Part shown: piece by piece, positions 47,604 to 57,112 of the stretch
Numbering within the stretch: the first letter of the stretch is position 1
Layout: each line of letters opens with the position of its first letter
Assembly (NCBI GenBank): GCA_035294085.1
Contig: DATGLP010000023.1
Location: 1 to 64,000 of the forward strand
DNA from: Acidimicrobiales bacterium
GTDB lineage: Bacteria > Actinomycetota > Acidimicrobiia > Acidimicrobiales > Bog-793
Length of the DNA stretch: 64,000 nucleotides
Direction: 5' to 3'
Position numbers and translations under genes: made by a program
Notes under the pieces: generated by a model
Told to the model about the DNA's origin: nothing
Databases searched by the model: none
The model's input: the letters and a program-made list of their open reading frames with translations, nothing else

Positions 47604-48821
47604 TCACGGCGCGCTGCTCGCGAAGGGCACCGCTTCGGCCGCGAAGAGCCGGCCCGCGCGGGTGAGCGCCCCGGGTGCGAGCTCGCGGACGCGCCCGGCG
47701 GCGGCGAGGCTCGCCGGCGAGGCGGCGCCGGCGAGCAGCGAGGCGAGCGCGCCGACGTCGAGCGCGAGCTGGGCGGGCGCGCCGGTCCGCTCGGCGTGGC
47801 CTCGGCCCTCCCAATCCGACTCGAGCACCCAGCGTCCCTCGTTCCAGCCGCAGCGCCCGTCGGCGACCTCGAAGGTGAGCGAGCCAGCGGCACCGTAGCG
47901 GCGGAGGGGGACGGCGGCGGCCACGTCGACGACGCGCAGCCAGGTGGCGTCGCGCACCGCGAGGACCTCGAGCGAGCGGGGATCGGCGAGCGCGTGGCGG
48001 AGCGGCTCGTCGAGCGGCCGCTGGGCGAGGCAGATCCCGCCGGGCGCGTCGAGCTCGGCGAGGACGCGCCACAGCCCGCCTGCAGCCGCCACCGAGCGGA
48101 CGCACAGGTCCTCGACGAGCGCCTCGCGCCCGGCGGGCGACGCGGCGAGCTCGTAGGCGAGGAAGCCGGCGACCTCGCCACCTTCGACCCAGGCCACCCA
48201 GCGGCGCGCCGCGCCGTCGGGGCCGGGAAGGTCCGCGAGCTCCTCCTCCCACCACGCCCGGGTGCGCGCCAGCTCGCCGAGGATCGACCGGCGTGCCGCG
48301 TCGAAGGCCGCCGGCAGGGTCTCGAGCGCCTCGGTCGCCGAGAGCGGCCGCGGGCCGCCGCGCGCCGGCTCGGCCGCGGCGAGGACGAGGCCGCCCGGCG
48401 CGAGCCGGTAGCGGGCCGACCAGCTCGCCGGGCCGAAGCCGAGGCGACGGTAGCGGGGGGCGGACGCGGCGTCGAGCACGAGGAGGGCCTCCCCGCTCCC
48501 GCGGGCGACCTCGAGCAGGCGCCCGAGCAGTGCGGAGAAGAGGCCCCTCCCCCGGTGCGAGGGCAGCACCGCGACGTCGGCGACGCCGGTCGCCGCCGAG
48601 ACGACCGGACCGGGCAGGGTCAGCTCGATCGCCACGCTCGACGCCGTGGCGACGAGGTCGGCGCCGTCGAAGCACGCGAGGGCGCGTCCCGGCTCGAGGG
48701 CGGCGAGCAGTCGCGCCCGCTGCGGCGCGGGGAGGCCGACGCCGAAAGCGGCGGCGAGGCAGTCGGCGAAGGCCTCGAGCTCGTGCGCCTCGGGCGGGCG
48801 GACGATCGCGCCGCCCGCCAC
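47604..48821 (-). CDS. Eis-like GNAT N-acetyltransferase
   Basis: A protein of 405 residues, the length of mycobacterial Eis. The N-terminal GNAT domain has V-L-P-S-H-R-G-R-G-L-F-S-A-L-L (acetyl-CoA loop), followed by Y-R-R-L-G-F-G-P-A and a second GNAT-like lobe; the last 110 residues resemble the sterol-carrier-like C-terminal domain. Family members acetylate amines, including aminoglycosides and protein lysines; the substrate here is unknown. GTG at 48821 follows the ispG stop by two bases, so it is co-transcribed with the isoprenoid genes. Confidence 0.8.
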   Translation of the reverse strand: MAGGAIVRPPEAHELEAFADCLAAAFGVGLPAPQRARLLAALEPGRALACFDGADLVATASSVAIELTLPGPVVSAATGVADVAVLPSHRGRGLFSALLGRLLEVARGSGEALLVLDAASAPRYRRLGFGPASWSARYRLAPGGLVLAAAEPARGGPRPLSATEALETLPAAFDAARRSILGELARTRAWWEEELADLPGPDGAARRWVAWVEGGEVAGFLAYELAASPAGREALVEDLCVRSVAAAGGLWRVLAELDAPGGICLAQRPLDEPLRHALADPRSLEVLAVRDATWLRVVDVAAAVPLRRYGAAGSLTFEVADGRCGWNEGRWVLESDWEGRGHAERTGAPAQLALDVGALASLLAGAASPASLAAAGRVRELAPGALTRAGRLFAAEAVPFASSAP

Positions 48822-48823
48822 GC

Positions 48824-50077
48824 TCAGCCGCCGGCGCCCGGCGCGGACGCCCCCTCGAGCCGACGGCGGATCCGTACCACGACGTCCTCGGAGCCGTTCG
48901 CGTCGGCGCCCTTCGCCTCGAGGAGGGCCTGGCGGTCCGCCGCGGCCTCCGCCTCGGCCGAGGCGTCCGCCTTGGCGAGGCGGCTCTCGACGCCCTCCGC
49001 GGCGATGAGCTCGGCCTCGGCGACGAGCGCCTCGACCATCTCGTCCTCGGGGACGACGCGCACGATCTTCCCCCGGATGAACAGGTGCCCCTTGTGCCGG
49101 CCCGCGGCGATGCCGAGGTCGGCCTCGCGCGCCTCGCCCGGACCGTTCACGACGCAGCCCATCACGGCGACCTGGATCGGCAGGTGCAGCGCCTCGAGCG
49201 CCGCCTGCGCCTTCTTCGCCACCTCGATGACGTCGATCTCGGCCCGGCCGCAGGAGGGGCAGGCGATGAGGTCGAGCCCCCGGCGCTCGCGCAGCCCGAG
49301 CGACTCGAGCAGCACGCGCCCGGCTCGGGCCTCCTCGACGGGGTCGGCCGTGAGCGAGTAGCGGATGGTGTCCCCGATCCCCTCGGCGAGCAGCGCCCCG
49401 ATCCCGGCGGTCGCCTTCACGAGCCCGGCGGGGGGCGGGCCGGCCTCGGTGACGCCGAGGTGGAGCGGGTAGTCGAAGGTCTCGGACGCCAGGCGGTAGG
49501 CGGCGATCATGAGCGGGACGTTCGAGGCCTTGACCGAGATCTTCACGTCCTCGAAGCCCACCTCCTGGAAGTAGGCGAGCTCCATCTTCGCCGACTCGAC
49601 GAGCGCCTCCGGGGTGGCCCCGCCGAAGCGCCGGTAGAGGTCGGGGTGCAGCGAGCCGGCGTTCACGCCGATGCGGATCGGCACGCCGCGGTCCTTGGCC
49701 TCGCGGGCCACGAGCTTGATCTCCTCGGGCTTGCGCAGGTTCCCGGGATTGAGCCGCAGGCCGTGCACGCCCGCCTCGAGCGCGGCGAGCGCCATCTCGA
49801 CGTGGAAGTGGACGTCGGCGACGATCGGCACCGGCGAGCGCGGCACGATCCGCGCGAGGCCCTCGGCGGCCTCGCGCTCGTTGCACGTGCAGCGCACGAT
49901 GTCCGCGCCCGCGCCGGCGAGCGCGTAGATCTGGCGCAGCGTTGCTTCGACATCCGCGGTCTTCGTCGTCGTCATCGACTGGACCGAGATGGGCGCGTCG
50001 CCACCGACAGCCACCTTGCCGACCATGATCTGTCGGGTCCGTCGGCGGTTCGCGACGGCGACGCTGGCTCTCGCCAT
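48824..50077 (-). CDS. ispG: 4-hydroxy-3-methylbut-2-enyl-diphosphate synthase
   Basis: A protein of 417 residues. It opens with R-R-x-T-R-Q-I-M-V-G and V-Q-S-M-T-T-T-K-T and carries the iron-sulfur cysteines in A-C-P-S-C-G-R and V-M-G-C-V-V-N-G-P-G-E-A. The enzyme performs the penultimate step of the MEP isoprenoid pathway. About 45 residues at the C-terminus (E-A-E-A-A-A-D-R-Q rich) extend beyond the usual end. A TAGGCT box near 50128 gives it its own promoter, though it follows the rseP-like gene on the same strand. Confidence 0.95.
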   Translation of the reverse strand: MARASVAVANRRRTRQIMVGKVAVGGDAPISVQSMTTTKTADVEATLRQIYALAGAGADIVRCTCNEREAAEGLARIVPRSPVPIVADVHFHVEMALAALEAGVHGLRLNPGNLRKPEEIKLVAREAKDRGVPIRIGVNAGSLHPDLYRRFGGATPEALVESAKMELAYFQEVGFEDVKISVKASNVPLMIAAYRLASETFDYPLHLGVTEAGPPPAGLVKATAGIGALLAEGIGDTIRYSLTADPVEEARAGRVLLESLGLRERRGLDLIACPSCGRAEIDVIEVAKKAQAALEALHLPIQVAVMGCVVNGPGEAREADLGIAAGRHKGHLFIRGKIVRVVPEDEMVEALVAEAELIAAEGVESRLAKADASAEAEAAADRQALLEAKGADANGSEDVVVRIRRRLEGASAPGAGG

Positions 50078-50156
50078 GGTCAGCTCCCTCCTCCGCCCGC
50101 CCGGACGCGGGCGCCTGCTCCCCAGCCTACCGGGGGTCCGCCGGCGGTTCCGGCCA

Positions 50157-51452
50157 CTAGCCTCCGCCGAGGGTGGGCGGCTGGACGATGTTCGCGTAGA
50201 GGGCGCTCAGGCCGAGGACGACCATCCCCGCCAGGAAGAGGTAGGCGGCGGGCATGAGCTTCGCGACGTCCGCGTGGTAGCGGCGGCCGCGGCGAGAGCG
50301 CAGACGCTCGTAGCAGGCGATGGCGACGTGGCCGCCGTCGAGGGGCAGCATCGGGAAGAGGTTGACGAGGGCCACGAAGATGTTGATGGCGACGAGGATG
50401 TAGAGGAGCTCGGACACGTCGCGCTGGGCGGCCTGGGCGCCGATCTGCACGGCGCCGACGATCGAGAGGATCTGGCCGCCCTGGCTCTGGGACCCGGCCT
50501 CGCCCGAAGGCGGCGGACTGGCGGCCGTGGCGACGTGGTGCGCGAACGAGCGCAGGCCCGAGGGCGAGAAGACCTGGGCGATCCCCGTCGCCGTCTGCCG
50601 CGTCACGCTCCCGAGCATCGACCCGGCCCGCCACAGCGCGACGAGGGGGTTGGCCGTCTCGTCTCGCGTCTCGACGCCGAGCTCGACGCCGATGAAGCCG
50701 GTGGGCCGTCGCGCGGCCGGAACGGCCGGCTCGGGCCCGCTGGCCGTGGGCAGCTCCACCCGACGCCCGTCGACCGGCGTCACCCACACGCTGAAGCGGC
50801 GCGCGCCGCGCTGGACCTCGAGGCGGACCGGCGTCCCGGGGTGCGACCGGATGAGGCGGACGAAGGCGGCGTCGCCGACGCGCCGGCCGTCGGCCGCGAC
50901 GATGACGTCGCCGGGCTCGAGCCCGGCGCGGCTCGCGGGGCTGCGGCCGTGCGCGAGGGGGATCATGGCCGAGACGACGGGGCGGCCCGTCGAACGGGGC
51001 ACGCCCGAGAACGCGACCATGCCCCACAGCAGGAGGAAGGCGAGGACGAAGTGCGTCGCCGACCCGGCCGACGCGACGAGGATGCGGCGGGGGAAGCTCG
51101 CCTGGCGGTAGGAACGGGGCTCGTCGGCCGGGTCGATGCGCTCGAGCGACGTCATGCCGACGATGCGCACGTAGCCGCCGGCGGGGATCGCCTTCACGCC
51201 GTAGTCGGTCTCCCCGCGCCGCACCGACCACAGCCGTGGCCCGAAGCCGAGGAAGTACTCGGTGACCTTCATGCCCGAGAGCTTCGCCGTGACGAGGTGG
51301 CCGGCCTCGTGCGCCATCACCATGACGACGAGCGCGAGGACGACGACGAGGACGGCGAGGCCGTGCAGCGCGAGCGCGAGCGCGACGACGAGCGCGACGC
51401 CGAGCGCGAGGCGGGCGAGCGCCCGCCGGTTCGCCGCGGACGCGCCGCTCAC
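50157..51452 (-). CDS. rseP: RseP-like site-2 membrane metalloprotease (M50)
   Basis: A protein of 431 residues. The zinc site is A-H-E-A-G-H-L-V in the first helices; K-A-I-P-A-G-G-Y-V-R-I follows, then a PDZ domain (G-L-E-P-G-D-V-I-V-A-A-D-G), and at the end N-L-F-P-M-L-P-L-D-G-G-H with the third zinc ligand. It cleaves membrane-anchored regulators (for example anti-sigma factors) after site-1 cutting. The GTG start overlaps dxr by four bases, the arrangement common to many bacteria. Confidence 0.92.
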   Translation of the reverse strand: MSGASAANRRALARLALGVALVVALALALHGLAVLVVVLALVVMVMAHEAGHLVTAKLSGMKVTEYFLGFGPRLWSVRRGETDYGVKAIPAGGYVRIVGMTSLERIDPADEPRSYRQASFPRRILVASAGSATHFVLAFLLLWGMVAFSGVPRSTGRPVVSAMIPLAHGRSPASRAGLEPGDVIVAADGRRVGDAAFVRLIRSHPGTPVRLEVQRGARRFSVWVTPVDGRRVELPTASGPEPAVPAARRPTGFIGVELGVETRDETANPLVALWRAGSMLGSVTRQTATGIAQVFSPSGLRSFAHHVATAASPPPSGEAGSQSQGGQILSIVGAVQIGAQAAQRDVSELLYILVAINIFVALVNLFPMLPLDGGHVAIACYERLRSRRGRRYHADVAKLMPAAYLFLAGMVVLGLSALYANIVQPPTLGGG

Positions 51453-52654
51453 TCGCGCCCCGACAGCGCGGCGCGCGCCGCGGCGCGCGCCGCGGCGTCG
51501 GCGGCGAGCACGTCGCCGACCTCGACGAGCTTCGTCTCCTCGTGGGCGGCGAGCGCCTCCTCGACCACCTCGGCGATGGCGAGCCAGCCGATCCGGCCCT
51601 CGAGGAAGGCCTCGACCGCGACCTCGTTCGCGGCGTTGAGCCACGCCGGCGCGCTGCCCCCCGCCCGGCCGGCAGCGTAGGCGAGGCTGAGGAGTCGGAA
51701 GGTCTCGACGTCGGGCGGCGCGAAGTCGAGGCGCGCGAGCCGGGCCCAGTCGATCCGGCCGAAGGGCTGCGAGCAGCGCTCGGGGTAGGTGAGGGCGTAG
51801 GCGATCGGCAGGCGCATGTCGGGCTGCGACAGCTGGGCGATCGTCGCGCCGTCGCAGAACTCGACCATCGAGTGCACCACCGACTGGGGGTGGACGACCA
51901 CCTCGATCCGGTCGTAGTCGATGCCGAACAGCTGGTGCGCCTCGATCACCTCGAGGCCCTTGTTCATGAGCGTCGAGGAGTCGACGGTGATCTTCGGGCC
52001 CATCTTCCAGGTCGGGTGGGCGAGCGCGTCTGCCGGCGCGACGTCGGCGAGGTCGGCGAGGCGCCGGCCACGAAACGGCCCGCCGCTCGCGGTGATGACG
52101 ATCCTCGCCACGTCGGCCGGCGCCTCGGGGCCGCCCGCCGGCCCGGGGAGAACGGCGCTCGTCACGTGCCGGCGCTCGCCGAGGCACTGGTGGATGGCGC
52201 AGTGCTCGGAGTCGACCGGGACGATCTCCGCCCCCGGAGTCGCCCTCGCCGCCTGGACGATCGGGGCACCCGCGACCAGCGACTCCTTGTTCGCGAGGGC
52301 CAGCCGGCGGCCCGACCGGAGCGCCTCGAGGGTGACGGGGAGCCCGGCGAAGCCGACCACGGCGTTGACCACCACGTCGCCGAGGGACCCGAGCGAGCCG
52401 AGCGCCCCCGGCCCGGCGCGCACCTCGACGCCTCGGGGGACGCGACGCTCGAGCTCGCGCGCGAGCGACTCGTCGTCGACGGCGACGACCTCCGGCCGGA
52501 ACTCCGCTGCCTGCGCGGCGAGGGCGTCGAGGGAGCGGCGCGCGCCGAGCGCCGCGACGGCGAGGCGCCCCTCGGAGCGCCGGATGACGTCGAGTGCCTG
52601 CGTCCCGATGGAGCCGGTCGAGCCGGCGATGCTGACGCGCCGCGCCGCGCTCAT
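51449..52654 (-). CDS. dxr: 1-deoxy-D-xylulose-5-phosphate reductoisomerase
   Basis: A protein of 401 residues. G-S-T-G-S-I-G-T-Q-A-L-D is the NADPH motif; A-L-A-N-K-E-S-L-V, then V-D-S-E-H-C-A-I and I-T-A-S-G-G-P-F form the active site, and W-K-M-G-P-K-I-T-V-D-S-S-T-L-M-N-K-G-L-E is a signature. It makes methylerythritol phosphate, an early MEP-pathway step, in the same operon as ispG. ATG overlaps the cdsA stop (ATGA). Confidence 0.96.
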   Translation of the reverse strand: MSAARRVSIAGSTGSIGTQALDVIRRSEGRLAVAALGARRSLDALAAQAAEFRPEVVAVDDESLARELERRVPRGVEVRAGPGALGSLGSLGDVVVNAVVGFAGLPVTLEALRSGRRLALANKESLVAGAPIVQAARATPGAEIVPVDSEHCAIHQCLGERRHVTSAVLPGPAGGPEAPADVARIVITASGGPFRGRRLADLADVAPADALAHPTWKMGPKITVDSSTLMNKGLEVIEAHQLFGIDYDRIEVVVHPQSVVHSMVEFCDGATIAQLSQPDMRLPIAYALTYPERCSQPFGRIDWARLARLDFAPPDVETFRLLSLAYAAGRAGGSAPAWLNAANEVAVEAFLEGRIGWLAIAEVVEEALAAHEETKLVEVGDVLAADAAARAAARAALSGRE

Positions 52655-54018
52655 CCGAGGTTGAGCAGCCGGACGGCGAAGTAGGCGGCCGGCATGACGA
52701 AGAGCAGCGCGTCGACACGGTCGAGGACGCCGCCGTGCGCGGGCAGGAGCCGTCCCATGTCCTTCACCTTGAGGTCGCGCTTCACGAGCGACTCCGTGAG
52801 GTCCCCGAGCGGCGCCACGACGCAGGTGAGCGCCCCGAACACGAGCGCGCTGCGCAGCGAGAGCGGGTGGAGCCGGCTCAGCGCGAGGGCGGCGACGGCG
52901 AGCGTGAGGACGGTCCCGCCGGCGAGGCCCTCGAGGCTCTTGCGGGGGCTGATCGCCGCCGCGAACCGGTGCCTGCCCAGCTTCGCCCCGACGGCGTACG
53001 AGCCGACGTCGTGCGACACGGTGAGCACGACCGCGGCGACGAAGTAGGCCAGCCCGTGGCGGTGCGGGAAGCTCGAGGGAGCGAGCAGCAGGCCGGCGAA
53101 GGAGCCGAGCACCCCGACCCAGCAGACGACGAAGACGGTGACGGCGAGGTTGACGAGCGGGCGGTCGTGGCCGCCGAGGAGGAACCACGCCCCCCCCAGC
53201 ACGACGGCGAGCGCGAGGACGAGCGCGATCGCCACGACCCCGCTCGCGTAGGCGCCGAGCACCACCGCCGGCACGGCGAGCAAGCCGATCAGCGTCGCCG
53301 GGGCGTACCCGGCGCGCCGGAGCGTGGCGAAGACCTCGCCGGCGGCGACGGTGACGACGAGGGCGGCCAGCACGGCGGTGGGGAGCGGTCCGGCGAGCAC
53401 GCACACGAGCGCGACCGCCCCGACGACGAGCCCCGTCGCCGTCGCCGCCGCCGCGCTGCGCCGGGCGGGCGCCTCCGGACGGGCACGGGCCCGACGGGAC
53501 GACGCGAGGTGGCGAGGGCGTGCCTCGCGCCGCGAGGCTGGCGGGTCGGGGAGGAGCTCGGCCCACGGGTGCTCGTCCTCGTCGCCGGCGCCGGAGATCG
53601 ACGTCGACGCGGACGCCCCGGGGCGCGCCGGGTCGTCGCCCGGCGCCTCGCGCTCGTCGAGGGTCGCCGCGTCGGCGAGGAAGGAGAGGTCGACCTCGTC
53701 GTCCCAGTCCTCGGCGTGCTCCCGCCACGTCGGCCGGCGCGGCCCCACGAGCGGCTCGTCCTCGCCCTCGCCGAGCAGGACGCGCGGCACCTGGCCCGTC
53801 GGCGGGTCGGTCCAGTCCGGCAGCTCGAAGGCCGGCGCCGAGCTGCTCGTCGACCGGGCCTCCGGCGGGCGCGGGGTGCTCGCCGCGCCGAGACCGGCCG
53901 CGACCGCCGCCTCCAGCGCGCTGATGCGCACCTCGCCGGTCGCCGGGCCCGGCTCGTGTCCGGCGCGAGGACCAGCGCTCTCGCCGCCGCCTGCCACGGG
54001 GTCCGCCTCGTGCTCCAA
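52651..54018 (-). CDS. cdsA: Phosphatidate cytidylyltransferase with long N-terminal extension
   Basis: A protein of about 455 residues. The catalytic C-terminal half is membrane-bound with about eight helices and ends with the CDS signature S-L-V-K-R-D-L-K-V-K-D-M-G-R-L-L-P-A-H-G-G-V-L-D-R. The first 188 residues are hydrophilic, acidic and low-complexity, absent from typical CdsA (about 270 residues). The start is uncertain: TTG at 54018 has GGGAGG five bases upstream; GTG at 54021 is close. It makes CDP-diacylglycerol for phospholipids. Confidence 0.9.
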   Translation of the reverse strand: MEHEADPVAGGGESAGPRAGHEPGPATGEVRISALEAAVAAGLGAASTPRPPEARSTSSSAPAFELPDWTDPPTGQVPRVLLGEGEDEPLVGPRRPTWREHAEDWDDEVDLSFLADAATLDEREAPGDDPARPGASASTSISGAGDEDEHPWAELLPDPPASRREARPRHLASSRRARARPEAPARRSAAAATATGLVVGAVALVCVLAGPLPTAVLAALVVTVAAGEVFATLRRAGYAPATLIGLLAVPAVVLGAYASGVVAIALVLALAVVLGGAWFLLGGHDRPLVNLAVTVFVVCWVGVLGSFAGLLLAPSSFPHRHGLAYFVAAVVLTVSHDVGSYAVGAKLGRHRFAAAISPRKSLEGLAGGTVLTLAVAALALSRLHPLSLRSALVFGALTCVVAPLGDLTESLVKRDLKVKDMGRLLPAHGGVLDRVDALLFVMPAAYFAVRLLNLG

Positions 54019-54065
54019 CACCGCCTCCCTCGGCACCGGCGCGCCGCGACGGCGGCGCGCCGGCT

Positions 54066-54638
54066 TCAGACCTCGAGCAGCTCCTGCTCCTTGTGGGCGA
54101 GCAGCCGGTCGATCTCGGCGACGAGCTCGTGCGTCATGCGCTCGAGCTCCCGCTCGGCGCGCTCGAGGTCGTCCGAGGAGATCTCCCCGTCGCGCTCGAG
54201 CGCCTCGAGCTCGTGGCGCACCGCGCGCCGCACGTTGCGCAGCGCGATCCGCCCCTCCTCGGCGCGCTGGCGAACGAGGCGGACGAGCTCCCGGCGCCGC
54301 TCCTCGGTGAGGGGCGGGAAGACGAGGCGGATGAGCTTGCCGTCGTTCGACGGGTTGACGCCGAGGTCCGACGCCTGGATCGCCTTCTCGATCGCCTTCA
54401 GGGCGCCGGCGTCGTAGGGGTGGACGACGAGGACGCGCGCCTCGGGCACCGAGAAGCTCGCCAGCTGCTGGAGCGGCACCTCGGCGCCGTAGTAGTCGAC
54501 CTTCAGCCGCTCGAGCACCGCCGGGCTCGCCCGGCCCGTCCGCACGCTCGCGAACTCGCTCTTCGCGTGCTCGATCGCGCCGTGCATGCGCGCCCGGCAC
54601 TCCTCGAGCGCCGCCGCGGTCAGCTCGTCCGCGCTCAC
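54066..54638 (-). CDS. frr: Ribosome recycling factor
   Basis: A protein of 190 residues, slightly longer than usual at the N-terminus. The three-helix bundle pattern is clear: [14 protein letters not shown] near 30, [12 protein letters not shown] and [18 protein letters not shown]. It splits post-termination ribosomes with EF-G. GTG overlaps the pyrH stop by four bases. Confidence 0.96.
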   Translation of the reverse strand: MSADELTAAALEECRARMHGAIEHAKSEFASVRTGRASPAVLERLKVDYYGAEVPLQQLASFSVPEARVLVVHPYDAGALKAIEKAIQASDLGVNPSNDGKLIRLVFPPLTEERRRELVRLVRQRAEEGRIALRNVRRAVRHELEALERDGEISSDDLERAERELERMTHELVAEIDRLLAHKEQELLEV

Positions 54639-55390
54639 CGGATCAGCGTACCGATCCGCTCGCCGGCGAGGGCGCCGTGGATGTTCCCGGGGGTCATGAT
54701 GTCGAAGACGAGGATCGGGATGCCGTTGTCCTTGCAGAAGGTGATCGCCGTGAGATCCATCACGCGCAGGTCCTTCTCGATGACCTCGCCGAAGCTCACC
54801 TCCTCGAAGCGCTCGGCGCTCGGGTCGGTGCGCGGGTCGGCACTGTAGACGCCGTCGACGCCCGAGTGGGTGCCCTTCAGGATCACCTGCGCCTCGATCT
54901 CGGCAGCCCGCAGGGCGGCCGGGGTGTCCGTCGTGAAGAAGGGGTTGCCCATCCCCGCGGCGAAGATGACGACGCGCCCCTTCTCGAGGTGGCGGATCGC
55001 CCGCCGCCGGATGTAGGGCTCGCAGACCTGCTCCATCTGGATCGCGGAGAGGACCCGCGTCGGCAGCCCCTCGTTCTCGATGGCGTCCTGGAGGGCGAGG
55101 GCGTTGATCACGGTGCCGAGCATGCCCATCGTGTCGGAGGTGGCGCGGTCCATCCCCTGCCCGGCGCCGTGCTGGCCCCGCCAGATGTTGCCGCCGCCGA
55201 TCATGACCGCGAGCTCCACGCCGAGCTCGGCCTGGGAGAGCGCGATCTCCTTCGCGATGCGCCGCACCGTCGCGGCGTCGATCGTCTCGTCGCTCGCCGA
55301 GCTCGCCAGCGCCTCCCCGGACAGCTTGAGCACGGCGCGGCGCCAGCGGGGCTGGCGCCGTTCTCCCGAGGCGGGCGCCGGGACGGCCAC
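54635..55390 (-). CDS. pyrH: UMP kinase
   Basis: A protein of 251 residues. V-L-K-L-S-G-E-A-L, then [10 protein letters not shown] and [13 protein letters not shown] identify the amino-acid-kinase-fold bacterial UMP kinase, and later T-D-T-P-A-A-L-R-A and [11 protein letters not shown] match it. It phosphorylates UMP to UDP in pyrimidine synthesis. The N-terminus is about 13 residues longer than usual. Confidence 0.95.
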   Translation of the reverse strand: MAVPAPASGERRQPRWRRAVLKLSGEALASSASDETIDAATVRRIAKEIALSQAELGVELAVMIGGGNIWRGQHGAGQGMDRATSDTMGMLGTVINALALQDAIENEGLPTRVLSAIQMEQVCEPYIRRRAIRHLEKGRVVIFAAGMGNPFFTTDTPAALRAAEIEAQVILKGTHSGVDGVYSADPRTDPSAERFEEVSFGEVIEKDLRVMDLTAITFCKDNGIPILVFDIMTPGNIHGALAGERIGTLIR

Positions 55391-55405
55391 TAGCGCCTCG
55401 CGCGC

Positions 55406-56206
55406 TCAGGCACCGACGACGACCTGCGCGAAGCGGCGCACCTCGGCGGGGCCGAGGAGCTGCGCGATCGTCCGCTTCTCGTCCTTCGCGTACGGCTGCT
55501 CGAGCAGGACGCGCTCCTTGAACCACCCGTTGAGGCGCCCCTCGATGATCTTCGGCAGCTGCGCCTCCGGCTTCCCCTCGTTGCGCGCGATGGCCGTGAT
55601 GGTCTCCCGCTCGGCCGCGACGGCCTCCTCGGGGACGTCCTCGCGCCGGAGGTACTCGGGCCGGGCGAAGGCGATGTGCACCGCGACGTCGTGCGCCAGC
55701 TCGGCGCTGCCCCCGGCGAGCTCGACGAGGACGCCGTTCACGCCGCGCCCGTTCTGGACGTGCAGGTAGCTGTCGAGGACGGCGTCCTCGGAGGCGACGA
55801 AGCGCGCGTGCTCGCCGACGGCGATGTTCTCCTTGAGACGCACCTTGAGCTCGTCGACCGCCTCGGAGAACCGGCCGAGGGCCTCCTCGCCCTCGGTGGC
55901 GAGCGCCTCGGCGAGGTTGTCGACGAGGGCGACGAAGTCCGCGGACTTGGCGACGAAGTCGGTCTCGCACTCGAGCGCGACGACCGCGCCCCGCCGGCCC
56001 TGGTCGGTGACGACCACGGAGACCGCGCCCTCGGCGCGCTCGCGCCCCTCGCGCCGGGACGCGCCCGCCAGCCCCTGCTCGCGAAGCCAGCGCCGCGCCT
56101 TCTCGAAGTCGCCGTCGGCCTCCTGCAGGGCGCGCCGGACGTCGAGGATCCCCGCGCCGGTGGCCTGGCGGAGCGCCTGGATCTCCCTCGCGCTGATCGT
56201 GGCCAT
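55406..56206 (-). CDS. tsf: Elongation factor Ts
   Basis: A protein of 266 residues. The N-terminal UBA-like domain has Q-A-T-G-A-G-I-L-D-V-R-R-A-L and F-E-K-A-R-R-W-L-R-E-Q-G; the core has V-A-L-E-C-E-T-D-F-V-A-K, which contacts EF-Tu. It exchanges GDP for GTP on EF-Tu. It follows rpsB by four bases, the universal order. Confidence 0.96.
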   Translation of the reverse strand: MATISAREIQALRQATGAGILDVRRALQEADGDFEKARRWLREQGLAGASRREGRERAEGAVSVVVTDQGRRGAVVALECETDFVAKSADFVALVDNLAEALATEGEEALGRFSEAVDELKVRLKENIAVGEHARFVASEDAVLDSYLHVQNGRGVNGVLVELAGGSAELAHDVAVHIAFARPEYLRREDVPEEAVAAERETITAIARNEGKPEAQLPKIIEGRLNGWFKERVLLEQPYAKDEKRTIAQLLGPAEVRRFAQVVVGA

Positions 56207-56210
56207 CGCC

Positions 56211-56981
56211 TCAGGCCTCCTGGACCGCCGCGAGGGGGACCGGAGCCGGTGGCGGCGGTCCCGCGGCCGCCTGCAGGTTCTCGGCGGCGCGCCGCGAGGC
56301 GATGAAGCGCCCCTCGAGCACGGCGTCGGACATGATGCGGCACATCAGCCGGCCCGCCCGGATCGCGTCGTCGTTGCCCGGTATGACGTAGTCGACCACG
56401 TCGGGGTCGCAGTTCGTGTCGACCACCGCGACCACGGGGATGCGCAGCTTGTTCGCCTCGGTGACCGCGATGTGCTCCTTCTTCGTGTCGATGACGAAGA
56501 TCGCGTCCGGGAGCCGCTTCAGGTTGCGGATGCCGCCGAGGTTGCGCTCGAGCTTCGCCAGCTCACGAGCGAGCGCGAGCGCCTCCTTCTTCGGGAGGGT
56601 GTCGAACTCGCCGGCACGCCTGGCCGCCTCGAGCTCGACGAGCTTGCGCACCCTCGACGAGATGGTCTCGAAGTTCGTGAGCATCCCGCCCAGCCAGCGC
56701 TCGTTCACGTACGGCATGCCGCAGGCGGTGGCGAACTCGGCGATGGGGTCCTGGGTCTGCTTCTTCGTGCCGACGAACAGCAGCGTCCCGCCGTCGGCGA
56801 CGAGGTCGCGCACGAACGAGTAGGCCACCTCGAGGAGCGAGAGCGTCTGGCGCAGGTCGATGATGTAGATCCCGCTGCGCTCGCCGTAGAGGAAGCGCTT
56901 CATCTTCGGGTTCCACCGGCGGGTCTGGTGCCCGAAGTGGACCCCCGCTTCGAGCAGCTGCTTCATCGTGACGACCGCCAC
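56211..56981 (-). CDS. rpsB: 30S ribosomal protein S2
   Basis: A protein of 256 residues. [14 protein letters not shown], then [13 protein letters not shown] and [14 protein letters not shown] are diagnostic. The GTG at 56981 has AAGGAG at good spacing, so the protein starts V-A-V-V-T. The last 25 residues are a Pro/Ala tail. A leader of about 100 bases, with short palindromes such as CGTCCGGACG, precedes it and could hold S2 autoregulation; that is inference. Confidence 0.96.
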   Translation of the reverse strand: MAVVTMKQLLEAGVHFGHQTRRWNPKMKRFLYGERSGIYIIDLRQTLSLLEVAYSFVRDLVADGGTLLFVGTKKQTQDPIAEFATACGMPYVNERWLGGMLTNFETISSRVRKLVELEAARRAGEFDTLPKKEALALARELAKLERNLGGIRNLKRLPDAIFVIDTKKEHIAVTEANKLRIPVVAVVDTNCDPDVVDYVIPGNDDAIRAGRLMCRIMSDAVLEGRFIASRRAAENLQAAAGPPPPAPVPLAAVQEA

Positions 56982-57084
56982 GCGTGCTCCTTCCCAACGG
57001 TTCTCGGATCCGGACGGCGCGCCCGCAGGCGACCGTGGGTGCGTCCGGACGTGTCGCTCACTCGCCCTCGACCGGGCAGCGAAG

Positions 57085-57090
57085 ATGGTA
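57085..57090 (-). promoter_or_regulatory. -10 box (TACCAT) of the rpsB operon
   Basis: TACCAT on the minus strand lies between the xerC stop and rpsB and is the only good TAnnnT box there. It predicts a 5' leader of about 95-100 bases, unlike the leaderless genes nearby. Confidence 0.45.
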
Positions 57091-57112
57091 GCCGCTGGCG
57101 GGGGCGCCCCGG

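Noticed and set aside
56982-57084. Leader upstream of rpsB considered as a riboswitch
   Set aside because: Only short palindromes are visible; no known riboswitch core was recognised.
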